A stretch of DNA of 51,712 nucleotides from Actinomycetes bacterium (lineage in GTDB: Bacteria > Actinomycetota > Actinomycetes > DATJPE01): positions 1 through 51,712 of the forward strand of contig DATJPE010000008.1 of the NCBI GenBank assembly GCA_035506535.1, written 5' to 3'. Below, in pieces: positions 21,743 to 29,955 of this stretch. The notes beneath the pieces are model-generated. The model saw only the letters and a program-made list of their open reading frames with translations, ran no database searches and was not told where the DNA came from. Numbering within the stretch: the stretch's first letter is position 1; each line of letters begins with the position of its first letter. Position numbers and translations under genes: made by a program.

Positions 21743-24325
21743 CTACCCACCTTGGGGAGGGTGGCTACCCATGCCTCGAGCCCGGGCCGACTCGGCGGCC
21801 TCGCGGCGGGTGCGGGCGCCCAGCTTGGCGCAGACCGCGGCGACGTGATGCTCAGCCGTACGCGTGGTCACCCCGAGCGCCGCCGCGATGTCCGCGTTCG
21901 AGCTGCCGAGCAGCAGCTGGTCCAGCACCTCGACCTCTCGCGCCGTCAGGCCCGCAGGGTGGGACCGTGTCGTCGGCCGGGGTCCACGGACCGTCCGCCC
22001 ACCCAGGCGCGCGACGTGCTGCGCCGCCCGAGCCGCGGCGGCGGGAGCGCCCAGGGTGTCGAGCGCGACGACGGCACGGCGTACGTCCTCGGGCGAGGAG
22101 CTCGTGGCCAGGGCCATCGCCGAGTGGTAGGCGCAGCCGAGGCCAGCCCACGCGTCGGCGGCGGCGGCGTGCTCGCCCGACAGCTGGAGGGCGTACGGCA
22201 TGGCCACCTCACCGGGCGGGCTGGTGAGCCGGCCGGCCAGCTGCAGCCAGACCGCGAGCTCGCCGCGGCACCAGGGCGAGCCGATCCGCAGGGCGAGCGC
22301 GTACGCCTGGTCCAGCGACTCGTCCATCGACGCGACGTCACCGGACAGCCAGGCGGCCTCGGCCCGCGCGGCCGCGACCGGGGCGACGCGCTGCAGCTCC
22401 TCGGTGGGCACGGCGACGGCGAGCGCCTCGTCGAGCTCGCCCGCGAGGGAGGCGCCCCGCCGCGCGCAGACCAGGCCGGCGACGAGCAGCGGGCTGATCC
22501 GGTTGACCGCGGCGACGTGGGGGCTGGCCAGGACCCGCGCGGCGTCCTCCGCGGCCTCGTCCAGCCGGCCCAGCAGCAGCCGCAGCCTGGCCCGGTTGCC
22601 GGTGAGGTAGAGCAGCCACGAGTCGAGGTCACGGTCGCGGCAGAACTCCAGTCCCGCGCCGACCCAGCGCTCGGCATCGGCGAGGGCGTAGTCGTCCACG
22701 GCCTGCCAGCCGAGGTTGGAGTAGGCGCGCGCGGCGTGCTCATGCAGGTCCGCCGCGAGCGCTCGCTCGAGGCTCTCCTCCAGCTGCTGCCGCCCGAGCT
22801 CGCCGTCCCCGGCGCGCAGCCGCGCGGTCCCCACGTTGTTGAGCGCGTGGACGACCACCTCCTCGCTGCCGATCGCCTCGCCCATGGCGATCGCCCGCTG
22901 TCCCCACTGCACAGCACCGTCCCGGTCGTCGGCGAGCATGCGCAGCTGGGCGTAGTTGCTGAACGCCATCGCCGGCTCGAGGCCGGGCTCGGCGTCCGCC
23001 AGCAGCTCGAGCGCGCGCAGGCCGTGGCTCTCGGCGGCCGCTCGTCGGCCGGCGAACCAGTGCAGCCGCGACAGCCACCGGTGGCAGGTTCCCATGACGA
23101 GGAGGTCCTCGCGCTGCCGGGCGATCGCCAGGACGTCCCCGAAGGCGCTGAGCGCCTCATCGGTACGGCCCACCAGGTAGAGCTCGTAGCCGAGGCCGCG
23201 GAGCAGAGGAAGGCGGTGGTCGTCCCCGGTGGCGAAGCGCAGGGCGCGCTGGTACTGCTGGACGGCCTCTCGGTGCCCGCCGAACTGGGCGGCCCGACGC
23301 GCTGCCAGCGCGGCAGTCTCGACGACGAGGGGCCCCATCCGGGCGGCCTCGGCGTGGTGGGCGACCCGCGCCGGGTCCACCGTGGCGAGCGGGCCGCGCA
23401 TGACCGACACGAGCTGGCGATGCAGGGCGAGGCGCCGCAGCGGCGGGATGTCCGCGTCGACCGTCTCACGCGCCAGCTCGTGCCGGAACCGCAGCGCGTC
23501 GCCCTGGGCGACGAGCACCCCGGCGGCGACCGCCTCGTCCAGGCAGGAGACGCCCTCGCCCAGGAGCGCCTCGAGCAGGTCGAGCTCCGCCGGTCGCCCG
23601 AACACGGCCACCACGTCCAGGGCAGCGCGGGTGCCGTCGGTCAGGCGGGCGAGGCGTGCCCGCACCGCGTCTCGCACGGTGGCGGGCAGCTCCTCACCCC
23701 GGGCGGCGAGCACCTCGGAGACGAAGAAGGCGTTGCCCCCGGTACGCCGGTGGAGCAAGGCGGCGTCGACCGATGCGTCCCCGGCGAGGCGGCGTACGCC
23801 CTCCGGCGACAGAGGCGCTACCTCGACCCGGTGCAGCGAGGAGGTGGCGAGGTCGCCGAGCAGCTGTGCCAGCGGGTGGCCCGGAGTCACCTCGTCGGCC
23901 CGGTAGGTGAGCACGACCAGTGCGCGGGTCGTGCCGATGCGGCGCCCGACGGCGCGGAGCAGGTCCAGGGTCGCCTCGTCCGCCCAGTGCGCGTCCTCGA
24001 GCACGAGGACTGGTGTCGAGGACTCGCCGTCTCGCAGGTCGGCGAGGACGCGGGCCAGCAGGGCGAATCGGTCGTCGAGGTCGGGCATCGCGAGCAGCGA
24101 GGGCATCGCCTCGAGCATGGGGTCGAGGGGACAGGGCGTCGCCGAGCCGTCGCACGTGCCCCAGTGGAGCCGTACGCCGCCTCGCTGCCTCACCCACGAG
24201 GTGACCAGAGCGGTCTTGCCGACACCGGCGTCGCCCGAGAGCACCACGACGCGTCCCGCGGCCGCGGCCGCGGCGAGATGGCGGTCGAGGGCGGCCAACG
24301 GCTCCTCGCGCTCGACCAGCTGCAC
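21743..24325 (-). CDS. large ATP-binding LuxR-family (LAL) regulator
   Basis: This 860-residue regulator starts with an AAA/NACHT-like ATPase: Walker A GDAGVGKT at 31-38 and a Walker B region VLVLEDAHWADE near 105-117. A long TPR-rich middle follows. The last 68 residues hold a LuxR-type helix-turn-helix (LTAREVEVLDQLLLGSSNADIA). LAL proteins resemble E. coli MalT and act as ATP- and inducer-dependent activators. Its GTG start lies 9 bp after the stop of the GH63-like gene, so it is the third gene of a carbohydrate operon. A MalT-like role in sensing oligosaccharide is plausible. The stop is 105 bp before the nickel-protein start. Confidence 0.9.
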   Translation of the reverse strand: MQLVEREEPLAALDRHLAAAAAAGRVVVLSGDAGVGKTALVTSWVRQRGGVRLHWGTCDGSATPCPLDPMLEAMPSLLAMPDLDDRFALLARVLADLRDGESSTPVLVLEDAHWADEATLDLLRAVGRRIGTTRALVVLTYRADEVTPGHPLAQLLGDLATSSLHRVEVAPLSPEGVRRLAGDASVDAALLHRRTGGNAFFVSEVLAARGEELPATVRDAVRARLARLTDGTRAALDVVAVFGRPAELDLLEALLGEGVSCLDEAVAAGVLVAQGDALRFRHELARETVDADIPPLRRLALHRQLVSVMRGPLATVDPARVAHHAEAARMGPLVVETAALAARRAAQFGGHREAVQQYQRALRFATGDDHRLPLLRGLGYELYLVGRTDEALSAFGDVLAIARQREDLLVMGTCHRWLSRLHWFAGRRAAAESHGLRALELLADAEPGLEPAMAFSNYAQLRMLADDRDGAVQWGQRAIAMGEAIGSEEVVVHALNNVGTARLRAGDGELGRQQLEESLERALAADLHEHAARAYSNLGWQAVDDYALADAERWVGAGLEFCRDRDLDSWLLYLTGNRARLRLLLGRLDEAAEDAARVLASPHVAAVNRISPLLVAGLVCARRGASLAGELDEALAVAVPTEELQRVAPVAAARAEAAWLSGDVASMDESLDQAYALALRIGSPWCRGELAVWLQLAGRLTSPPGEVAMPYALQLSGEHAAAADAWAGLGCAYHSAMALATSSSPEDVRRAVVALDTLGAPAAAARAAQHVARLGGRTVRGPRPTTRSHPAGLTAREVEVLDQLLLGSSNADIAAALGVTTRTAEHHVAAVCAKLGARTRREAAESARARGMGSHPPQGG

Positions 24326-24334
24326 CCGACGAGA

Positions 24335-27046
24335 CTAGGCGCTGTCGTCCCGCGGTCGATACGGCGTCGCCAGCGGTCGGACCGGGCCGTTGAGGACCTC
24401 CTCGGCGTCGGTGGACGCGAACAGCTGCGCCAGCCGGGCCACCACGCCGGTCCACCCGGTCTGGTGCGACGCGCCGAGGCCGGCGCCGTTGTCCCCGTGG
24501 AAGTACTCGTGGAACAGCACGTTGTCCCGCCAGGCCGGGTCCTCCTGGAACTTCGTGCTCCCGCCGAAGACCGGGCGGTGACCGGAAGCGTCGCGCGTGA
24601 AGGTGCTCACCAGGCGGCGGCTCAGCTCCTCGGCGACCTCGTACAGGGTCATCTGCTGCCCGGACCCGGTCGGGCACTCCACGAGGAAGTCGTCGCCGTA
24701 GTAGAGGTAGAACTGCAGCAGCGCACGCACGATGAGCACGTTGATCGGGAACCAGACGGGGCCGCGCCAGTTCGAGTTCCCGCCGAACATGCGCGTGGTC
24801 GACTCGGCCGGCTCGTACTGGACGGAATAGGTCTGGCCGTCCATCTGCAGCGAGTACGGGTGGTCGAGGTGCCAGCGCGACACCGACCGGATCCCGTGTG
24901 GGCCAAGGAAGCGGTCCTCGTCGAGCATCCGGCGCAGGATCAGCCGCAGCTTGCGCTCGTCGACCAGCGCGAGCAGCCGACGGCCCTTGACCCCAGGCAC
25001 CCGCGGGTCCGCGACGTTGCCGAGCAGGTCCTCGTTGCGCGTCAGGTAGGTGCGCACCTGCTCCATCACGGAGGGGAAGCGGCTCAGCACCTCTTCGGGA
25101 ACGACCGCCGTCGCGCACAGCGGCAGCAGACCGACGAGGGAGTTGACCCGGATGCGCCGCCCGCTGCCGTCGGGCATCCGCAGCACGTCGTAGTAGAAGC
25201 CCTGCTCCTCGTCCCACATCTCGTCGGGATGGTCGCCGAGGGGGTCCATCGCGGTCGCGATCTGGAAGAAGTGCTGCACGAACTTCGCGACGAATCCCTC
25301 GTACGCCGGCTCGTCGAGCGCGAGCAGGATCGACAGCTCGAGCATCGACTGGCTGTAGAACGCCATCCATGCGGTGCCGTCCGACTGCTCCAGCGTCCCG
25401 CCTCCGGGCAGGCGCGCGCTGCGGTCGAACACCCCGATGTTGTCCAGGCCGAGGAACCCGCCCTGGAACAGGTTGCGCCCGGTGGGGTCCTTGCGGTTGA
25501 CCCACCAGGTGAAGTTCAGGAGCAGCTTGGCGAACGCCTCCTCGAGGACCACCCGGTTCTCGATCGACGGCTTGCTGGGGTCGACGCCGATGCCGGTGAG
25601 CATGGCCAGCGCCCAGGCGTGCACCGGCGGGTTGACGTCGTCGAAGTTCCACTCGTAGGCGGGGATCTGGCCGTTGGGGTGCAGGTACGGCCCCGAGAGC
25701 ATCAACGACAGCTGCTGGCGAGCGAAGTCGGGGTCGACCATCGCGAGCGGCAGCGTGTGGAAGGCGAGGTCCCACGCCGCGTACCAGGGGTACTCCCACT
25801 TGTCCGGCATCGAGATCACGTCGTCGTTGATCATGTCGAACCACTGCTGGTTGCGTACGCCGTGCCGGGTTGGCGGGCGCAGCGGGTGGCCCGAGTGCTC
25901 GCGCAGCCACAGGTCGAGGTCGAAGTAGTAGTGCTGCTTGGTCCACAGCATCCCCGCCAGCGCCTGGCGCACGACGAGCGCCTGGTCCTCGTCGAGCTTC
26001 GGCGGGATCACGGTGGTGTAGAAGGCGTCTGCCTCGTCGGCTCGTCGCGCCATCACCTCGTCGAAGTCGGCGAAGGCGTCGCCGGACGGCGCCTCGGCGG
26101 TCAGCCGTACGCGCACCTCGACCGACCCCCCGGCCGGCACCGTGAGCTCGTGGTGGGCCGCCACCTTGGTGCCCGAGGAGGCGTTCACCGTGTGCGGCTC
26201 GCCCTCGACCACGGCGCGGCCGATGCCGTCCTTGACGTAAGGCCCGTCATTCGGCTCGCCCCACAGCCGCTCACGGTTGTGCTCGTTGTCGCAGAACAGC
26301 AGCGGCACGTCGTGCGCCACGTGCAGGTAGTACTCGCCGAGTCGGTCGTGGGTGGCACGGACGCACGGGCGTGCGCCGGGCAGTGCCTCCAGCGACGGCT
26401 TCGGCGTGCGTTCCCCCCACGACCAGGTGTTGCGGAACCACAGCGTCGGCAGCACGTGGATCGGCGCGTCGTCGGGGCCGTGGTTGGTCACGGTGACCGA
26501 GACCAGCAGGTCGTCGGTTCCGGCCTTGGCGAAGTCGGCCACGATCTCGAAGTACCGGTCGTCGTCGAAGACGCCCGTGTCGAGGAGCTCGTACTCGAAG
26601 TCGTGCGGCCCACGGGAGGCGTTCGTGCTGACGAGGTCGGCGTACGGGTACGCCGCCTGCGGGTACATGTAGCGCCAGCGCATCCACGAGTGGGTCGGCG
26701 TGTTGTCGACGTAGAAGTAGTACTCCTTCACGTCCTCGCCGTGGTTTCCCTCGGAGTTGGTGAGCCCGAAGAGCCGCTCCTTGAGGATGGGGTCCTCGCC
26801 GTTCCAGAACGCCAGCGCCAGGCAGAGCAGGCCCTTGTCGTCGCTGATGCCCGCGAGCCCATCCTCGCCCCAGCGATAGGCGCGGGAGCGCGCCTGGTCG
26901 TGGCTGAAGTAGTTCCACGCGTCGCCGTTCTCGCTGTAGTCCTCGCGAACCGTCCCCCACTGGCGCTCGCTCAGGTAGGGCCCCCAGCGGCGCCAGGGGA
27001 CCCCCTCGCGCGCCTGCTCGAGCCGGTCGCGCTCCGCGTCCTTCAT
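24335..27046 (-). CDS. MGH1-type/GH63-like glucosidase
   Basis: A 903-residue cytoplasmic glycoside hydrolase. The N-terminus (RWGPYLSERQWGTVREDYS, with SHDQARSRAYRWGEDGLAG) and the C-terminal (alpha/alpha)6 barrel containing PAYEWNFDDVNPPVHAWA and NWRGPVWFPINVL are typical of bacterial GH63/mannosylglycerate-hydrolase-type enzymes, which cleave alpha-linked glucose or mannose by inversion. The ATG at 27046 was chosen because GGGAGGG lies 6-12 bases upstream; an in-frame start at 27076 would overlap the preceding gene. It follows the GH13 gene by 16 bp, and a LuxR ATPase gene comes 9 bp after it. The true substrate (glucosylglycerate, mannosylglycerate or glucans) is unresolved. Confidence 0.87.
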   Translation of the reverse strand: MKDAERDRLEQAREGVPWRRWGPYLSERQWGTVREDYSENGDAWNYFSHDQARSRAYRWGEDGLAGISDDKGLLCLALAFWNGEDPILKERLFGLTNSEGNHGEDVKEYYFYVDNTPTHSWMRWRYMYPQAAYPYADLVSTNASRGPHDFEYELLDTGVFDDDRYFEIVADFAKAGTDDLLVSVTVTNHGPDDAPIHVLPTLWFRNTWSWGERTPKPSLEALPGARPCVRATHDRLGEYYLHVAHDVPLLFCDNEHNRERLWGEPNDGPYVKDGIGRAVVEGEPHTVNASSGTKVAAHHELTVPAGGSVEVRVRLTAEAPSGDAFADFDEVMARRADEADAFYTTVIPPKLDEDQALVVRQALAGMLWTKQHYYFDLDLWLREHSGHPLRPPTRHGVRNQQWFDMINDDVISMPDKWEYPWYAAWDLAFHTLPLAMVDPDFARQQLSLMLSGPYLHPNGQIPAYEWNFDDVNPPVHAWALAMLTGIGVDPSKPSIENRVVLEEAFAKLLLNFTWWVNRKDPTGRNLFQGGFLGLDNIGVFDRSARLPGGGTLEQSDGTAWMAFYSQSMLELSILLALDEPAYEGFVAKFVQHFFQIATAMDPLGDHPDEMWDEEQGFYYDVLRMPDGSGRRIRVNSLVGLLPLCATAVVPEEVLSRFPSVMEQVRTYLTRNEDLLGNVADPRVPGVKGRRLLALVDERKLRLILRRMLDEDRFLGPHGIRSVSRWHLDHPYSLQMDGQTYSVQYEPAESTTRMFGGNSNWRGPVWFPINVLIVRALLQFYLYYGDDFLVECPTGSGQQMTLYEVAEELSRRLVSTFTRDASGHRPVFGGSTKFQEDPAWRDNVLFHEYFHGDNGAGLGASHQTGWTGVVARLAQLFASTDAEEVLNGPVRPLATPYRPRDDSA

Positions 27047-27062
27047 GCAGCCCTCCCGCAAG

Positions 27063-28538
27063 TCAGCCGGAAGCATCCAGTGTCAGCACGTGCGCGCCCC
27101 AGCCGTCGCGTGCGACGTACAGGCCGCCGCCGGCGAGGTCGTCGCCATCGCGCTCGTACGTCGTCCCGTCGAGGAGGTCGGTGAGCCTCACCCGCCGGCC
27201 GGCAGCCGCGCCGTGCCCGACGTCGACCATGCCGTCGGCGCGTGCCTCGGACAGGTTGACGACGACGAGGCTCAGCCGATCGCCGTCGGTCCACGTCCAC
27301 GCGGCGAGCCGGTCGGCACTGGGGTTGTCCGGCCAGCCGTGCACCGGGCGCAGGCTCCACTGGCCGACCCGCACCCGCGCCGCGAGCGCCCACAGCTGGT
27401 GGTGGAAGGCGGCCAGGTCAGCGTCCGGCACCTCGTCCGGGCGGCGGCCGAGGAAGACCGGGCAGAAGACCTGCCGTCCCTCGGCCTGTCCCTGGTGCCA
27501 CAGCGTCATCCCGGGCAGCGTCGCGATCGCGACCGCCGCGACGCGCTCGTAGCCGGCCGGCAGGAACGTCGTGGCCGCCCGCGGCTCGTCGTGGTTCTCC
27601 AGGAACCGCACCAGGCGGGCCTGGTAGTCCAGCGGTGCGCCCAGGTGGCCGCGGACCGCGCCCGGGTCCCCGCCACGCATGCGGTCGTACAGCCGCTTGT
27701 CGTAGCAGTAGGCGAAGCCCAGCTGCTGCAGGTCCCACTCGCGGTCCCAGTACGCCTCCGCGACGAACCGGAAGTCGGGATTGCGCTCGTGGACCCGGGC
27801 GATGACGTCGGTCCAGTACTGCGTCGGCAACGGCTGCCCCGCGCGATCGCCCCACGTCGCGCGCACGACGTCGTCGAGCATCAGCATCGCCATGTCGCAG
27901 CGCACGGCGTCCGCGTGCTCGGCGATGCGGGTCAGCGTGCGGGCGGCGAGCTCACGCAGCTGCGGGGCGAAGGCGTTGACCTGCACGACGTCGGGCCACG
28001 GCGCGAAGTACGGGTCCTTGCCGCGCGCGAAGACGCCGGTGCCGACGGCGACGTACGCCTTGTCGTCGGCCGTGAGGTCGGCCGGCGTTCCGTGGATGAA
28101 CGCGGCCGGCTCACGCTCGAGCCACGGGGAGTCCGGCGCCATGTGGTTGGGGACCCAGTCGAGCATGAGGCGGGCGCCTCGTGCGCGCAGTTGGCCGCGC
28201 GCGTGCTTCAGGTCGGCCCAGGTGCCCACGAGCGCGTCGGGGACGTAGTCGCGGATGCAGTACGGCGACCCGACGACGTCGGAGTCGGCCCAGCCGGGCA
28301 GGGAGGTCGACCAGGAGCGGCGCAGGCCGTCGTCGAGCAGAGCGATGGCTCGGCCCGCCTCGCTGCGCTGCCAGACGCCCATCAGCCACACGACGTTGAC
28401 GCCTGGACGTACCAGCGCGTCCCACTCGCCGCGCGGGACCTCGCCGAGGGTGACGCGGTGCCCGACCCGCCGGCTGACCTCGCCGAGCCAGACGGCCGTG
28501 TTCACCTCGAACACCGTCGGGGGCTCCGGCCAGGTCAC
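27063..28538 (-). CDS. alpha-amylase family (GH13-like) glycoside hydrolase
   Basis: About 491 residues with the TIM-barrel blocks of clan GH-H. ARLMLDWVPNHMAPDSPW is region I. AVRCDMAMLMLDDVV (Cys-Asp) holds the nucleophile, FRFVAEAYWDREW the acid/base Glu and VRFLENHDEPRAATT the HD transition-state pair. VFEVNTAVWLGEV near the start is typical of maltosyltransferase or glucan-acting homologues in actinobacteria. There is no signal peptide, so it works inside the cell. The start is uncertain: GTG at 28538 is used here, with another GTG at 28604. It is the first gene of the GH13/GH63/LuxR operon. The exact reaction is not assignable. Confidence 0.85.
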   Translation of the reverse strand: MTWPEPPTVFEVNTAVWLGEVSRRVGHRVTLGEVPRGEWDALVRPGVNVVWLMGVWQRSEAGRAIALLDDGLRRSWSTSLPGWADSDVVGSPYCIRDYVPDALVGTWADLKHARGQLRARGARLMLDWVPNHMAPDSPWLEREPAAFIHGTPADLTADDKAYVAVGTGVFARGKDPYFAPWPDVVQVNAFAPQLRELAARTLTRIAEHADAVRCDMAMLMLDDVVRATWGDRAGQPLPTQYWTDVIARVHERNPDFRFVAEAYWDREWDLQQLGFAYCYDKRLYDRMRGGDPGAVRGHLGAPLDYQARLVRFLENHDEPRAATTFLPAGYERVAAVAIATLPGMTLWHQGQAEGRQVFCPVFLGRRPDEVPDADLAAFHHQLWALAARVRVGQWSLRPVHGWPDNPSADRLAAWTWTDGDRLSLVVVNLSEARADGMVDVGHGAAAGRRVRLTDLLDGTTYERDGDDLAGGGLYVARDGWGAHVLTLDASG

Positions 28539-28624
28539 ATCCGCAGTGTGCCCCAGCCGCTCCGGGCGTCCAGCCCCGGGAGGGACTGGTTGCCGGACGT
28601 TCACCTTCGCGTCACCTGCCTACC

Positions 28625-28822
28625 GGCGTGCCCCGCCCCCGTCCGCCCCGCCTCTGCCCGCCCCGCCCTGCCCGCCAGTTTCTGCAGAAGTCCCAATTGT
28701 CCGGTCGGGACCGGCCGAAGAACCGGACAAATGGGACTTCTGCAGAAGATCGCGCCGGGAGGAGGCGCAGGGGGCGCGGTGCGTGGCGGGCGGGGCGCGG
28801 TGCGTGGCGGGCGGGGTGGGGT
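28625..28822. repeat. large palindromic intergenic element
   Basis: A 26-bp inverted repeat with one mismatch (28680-28705 with 28722-28747, 16-base loop) begins and ends with the palindrome TTCTGCAGAA. Outside it, the left flank is nearly pure C-rich (28625-28678) and the right flank G-rich (28748-28822), so the whole 200 bp is a longer imperfect palindrome. The right flank also holds a tandem duplication of about 22 bp (GCGGTGCGTGGCGGGCGGG units near 28778-28817). No ORF or transposase is present. It lies upstream of the GH13 operon and after the holin-like gene. Confidence 0.8.
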
Positions 28823-28824
28823 GA

Positions 28825-29211
28825 TCAGGCGCGGCGGTCGTCGACGGCGCGCTTCAGCAGGAAGAACGGCAGGATCCACGCCGCCAGCATCCCGGCCAGC
28901 CAGACGATCACGGTCGCGAGAACCCAGGTCGACAGGCCGGTGATGGTCAGCCCGCTGGACAGCACGTCGGTGATGATGAGGGCGACGAGGGTCGCGAACA
29001 GCGTCGAGCCGCTACGCAGAGCCCGCGCCTTGCGCTCGGTCGTGGTCCTGAACAGCGGCTCGGCGATCAGCGTCACGACGGTGTAGATGATGACGGCGAC
29101 GATGAACGCCGAGAAGTCCAGCGTCATCCCGTCGAGCAGGACGGCGGCGACGACGAGGCCGATGGCGCTGGCCAGCAGCGTGATGCCGGCCCGGATCAGC
29201 GCGCGGATCAT
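28825..29211 (-). CDS. holin-like four-helix membrane protein
   Basis: A 128-residue protein with four hydrophobic helices (about 7-27, 33-50, 68-88 and 95-115) and a basic end LLKRAVDDRRA. The pattern fits the phage holin superfamily IV type (Mycobacterial 4-TMS holin) proteins that are common as chromosomal genes in actinobacteria. No phage genes surround it, so a lytic role is unlikely and the name is only a family label. It follows the methyltransferase gene by 44 bp and may be cotranscribed. Confidence 0.7.
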   Translation of the reverse strand: MIRALIRAGITLLASAIGLVVAAVLLDGMTLDFSAFIVAVIIYTVVTLIAEPLFRTTTERKARALRSGSTLFATLVALIITDVLSSGLTITGLSTWVLATVIVWLAGMLAAWILPFFLLKRAVDDRRA

Positions 29212-29255
29212 GAAGGAACGCTACCGCCGGTCGCGGCTCGGTGGTCGCGAAACAG

Positions 29256-29870
29256 CTACTCCGTGGTCGCGATGCCCAGCGAGGCATACCCCGCGAACTT
29301 GGGCCCGACCTCGTAGAAGCTGTCCAGCTCCTTGATGGCGAAGCCCGCGCCGGTGAGAAGCTCAGGGATGTCGCGGGTGAGGTGGCAGCCACCGACCAGC
29401 CGCTTCCACGTGGGCTCGATCCGTCGCTGCCACCGGCGTACGCCCTCGTCCGGGGCGAGCCCGTGCTCGACGAAGTGCAGCGTCCCGCCCGGCTTGAGGA
29501 CGCGTCGCACCTCGGACAGCGCTCGATGGGCATCCGGGATCGTGCACAGGGTCCACGTCGACAAGGCACAGTCGAAGCTCGCGTCCGCGAACGGCAGCTC
29601 CTGCCCGTCGAGGCCGGCACGTTCGATGAGGACGGACGACGTGCGCATCCGCTTGTCGGCGAGCCGCCATCCCACGTCGGACGGCTCGACCGCTGCCACC
29701 CGCGTGACGGCGGACGGATAGAAGGGGACGTTCAGCCCTGACCCGAAGCCGATCTCGACGACCTCGCCGTGAACCGTGTCGCAGACCCGCTGGCGAAGCG
29801 GGCGAAGCGGCTTGCCGCCGCAGGCACCGTTGAGGATCCGAGGCAGGACCTGCTCACCGTAGATGCCCAT
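29256..29870 (-). CDS. SAM-dependent class I methyltransferase
   Basis: The ATG at 29870, 6 bases after GGGAGG, gives 204 residues. VVEIGFGSGLNVPFYP is motif I for S-adenosylmethionine, AAVEPSDVGWRLAD holds the acidic ribose-binding residue, FDCALSTWTLCTIPDAHRAL is motif IV, and VLKPGGTLHFVEHG is the post-motif strand. This is the UbiE/Methyltransf_11 type. It probably methylates a small molecule; the target is unknown. It lies 85 bp downstream of the HD-GYP gene in the same direction. Confidence 0.87.
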   Translation of the reverse strand: MGIYGEQVLPRILNGACGGKPLRPLRQRVCDTVHGEVVEIGFGSGLNVPFYPSAVTRVAAVEPSDVGWRLADKRMRTSSVLIERAGLDGQELPFADASFDCALSTWTLCTIPDAHRALSEVRRVLKPGGTLHFVEHGLAPDEGVRRWQRRIEPTWKRLVGGCHLTRDIPELLTGAGFAIKELDSFYEVGPKFAGYASLGIATTE

Positions 29871-29955
29871 GCTGGCCTCCCTGTCTGTCCGATGCGTCCA
29901 CGCTAGGTCGAAGACCTGGACATCAGCCATGAGGCGTTCTCCTCACGGCCGTGAC

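Noticed and set aside
21752-27184. A plus-strand open frame of about 1,800 codons opposite the LuxR ATPase and GH63-like genes.
   Set aside because: It is a shadow of GC-rich codon use. Its translation is low-complexity (Arg, Val, Gln, His-rich) with no domain, while the minus strand encodes clear conserved families.
28680-28747. Reading the inverted repeat as a CRISPR unit, tRNA or insertion-sequence end.
   Set aside because: There is one repeat pair only, no spacers or cas genes, no cloverleaf and no transposase. It is reported as a palindromic element instead.
28825-29211. A prophage remnant suggested by the holin-like label.
   Set aside because: No other phage genes, integrase or attachment site is present; such four-helix proteins are ordinary chromosomal genes in actinobacteria.
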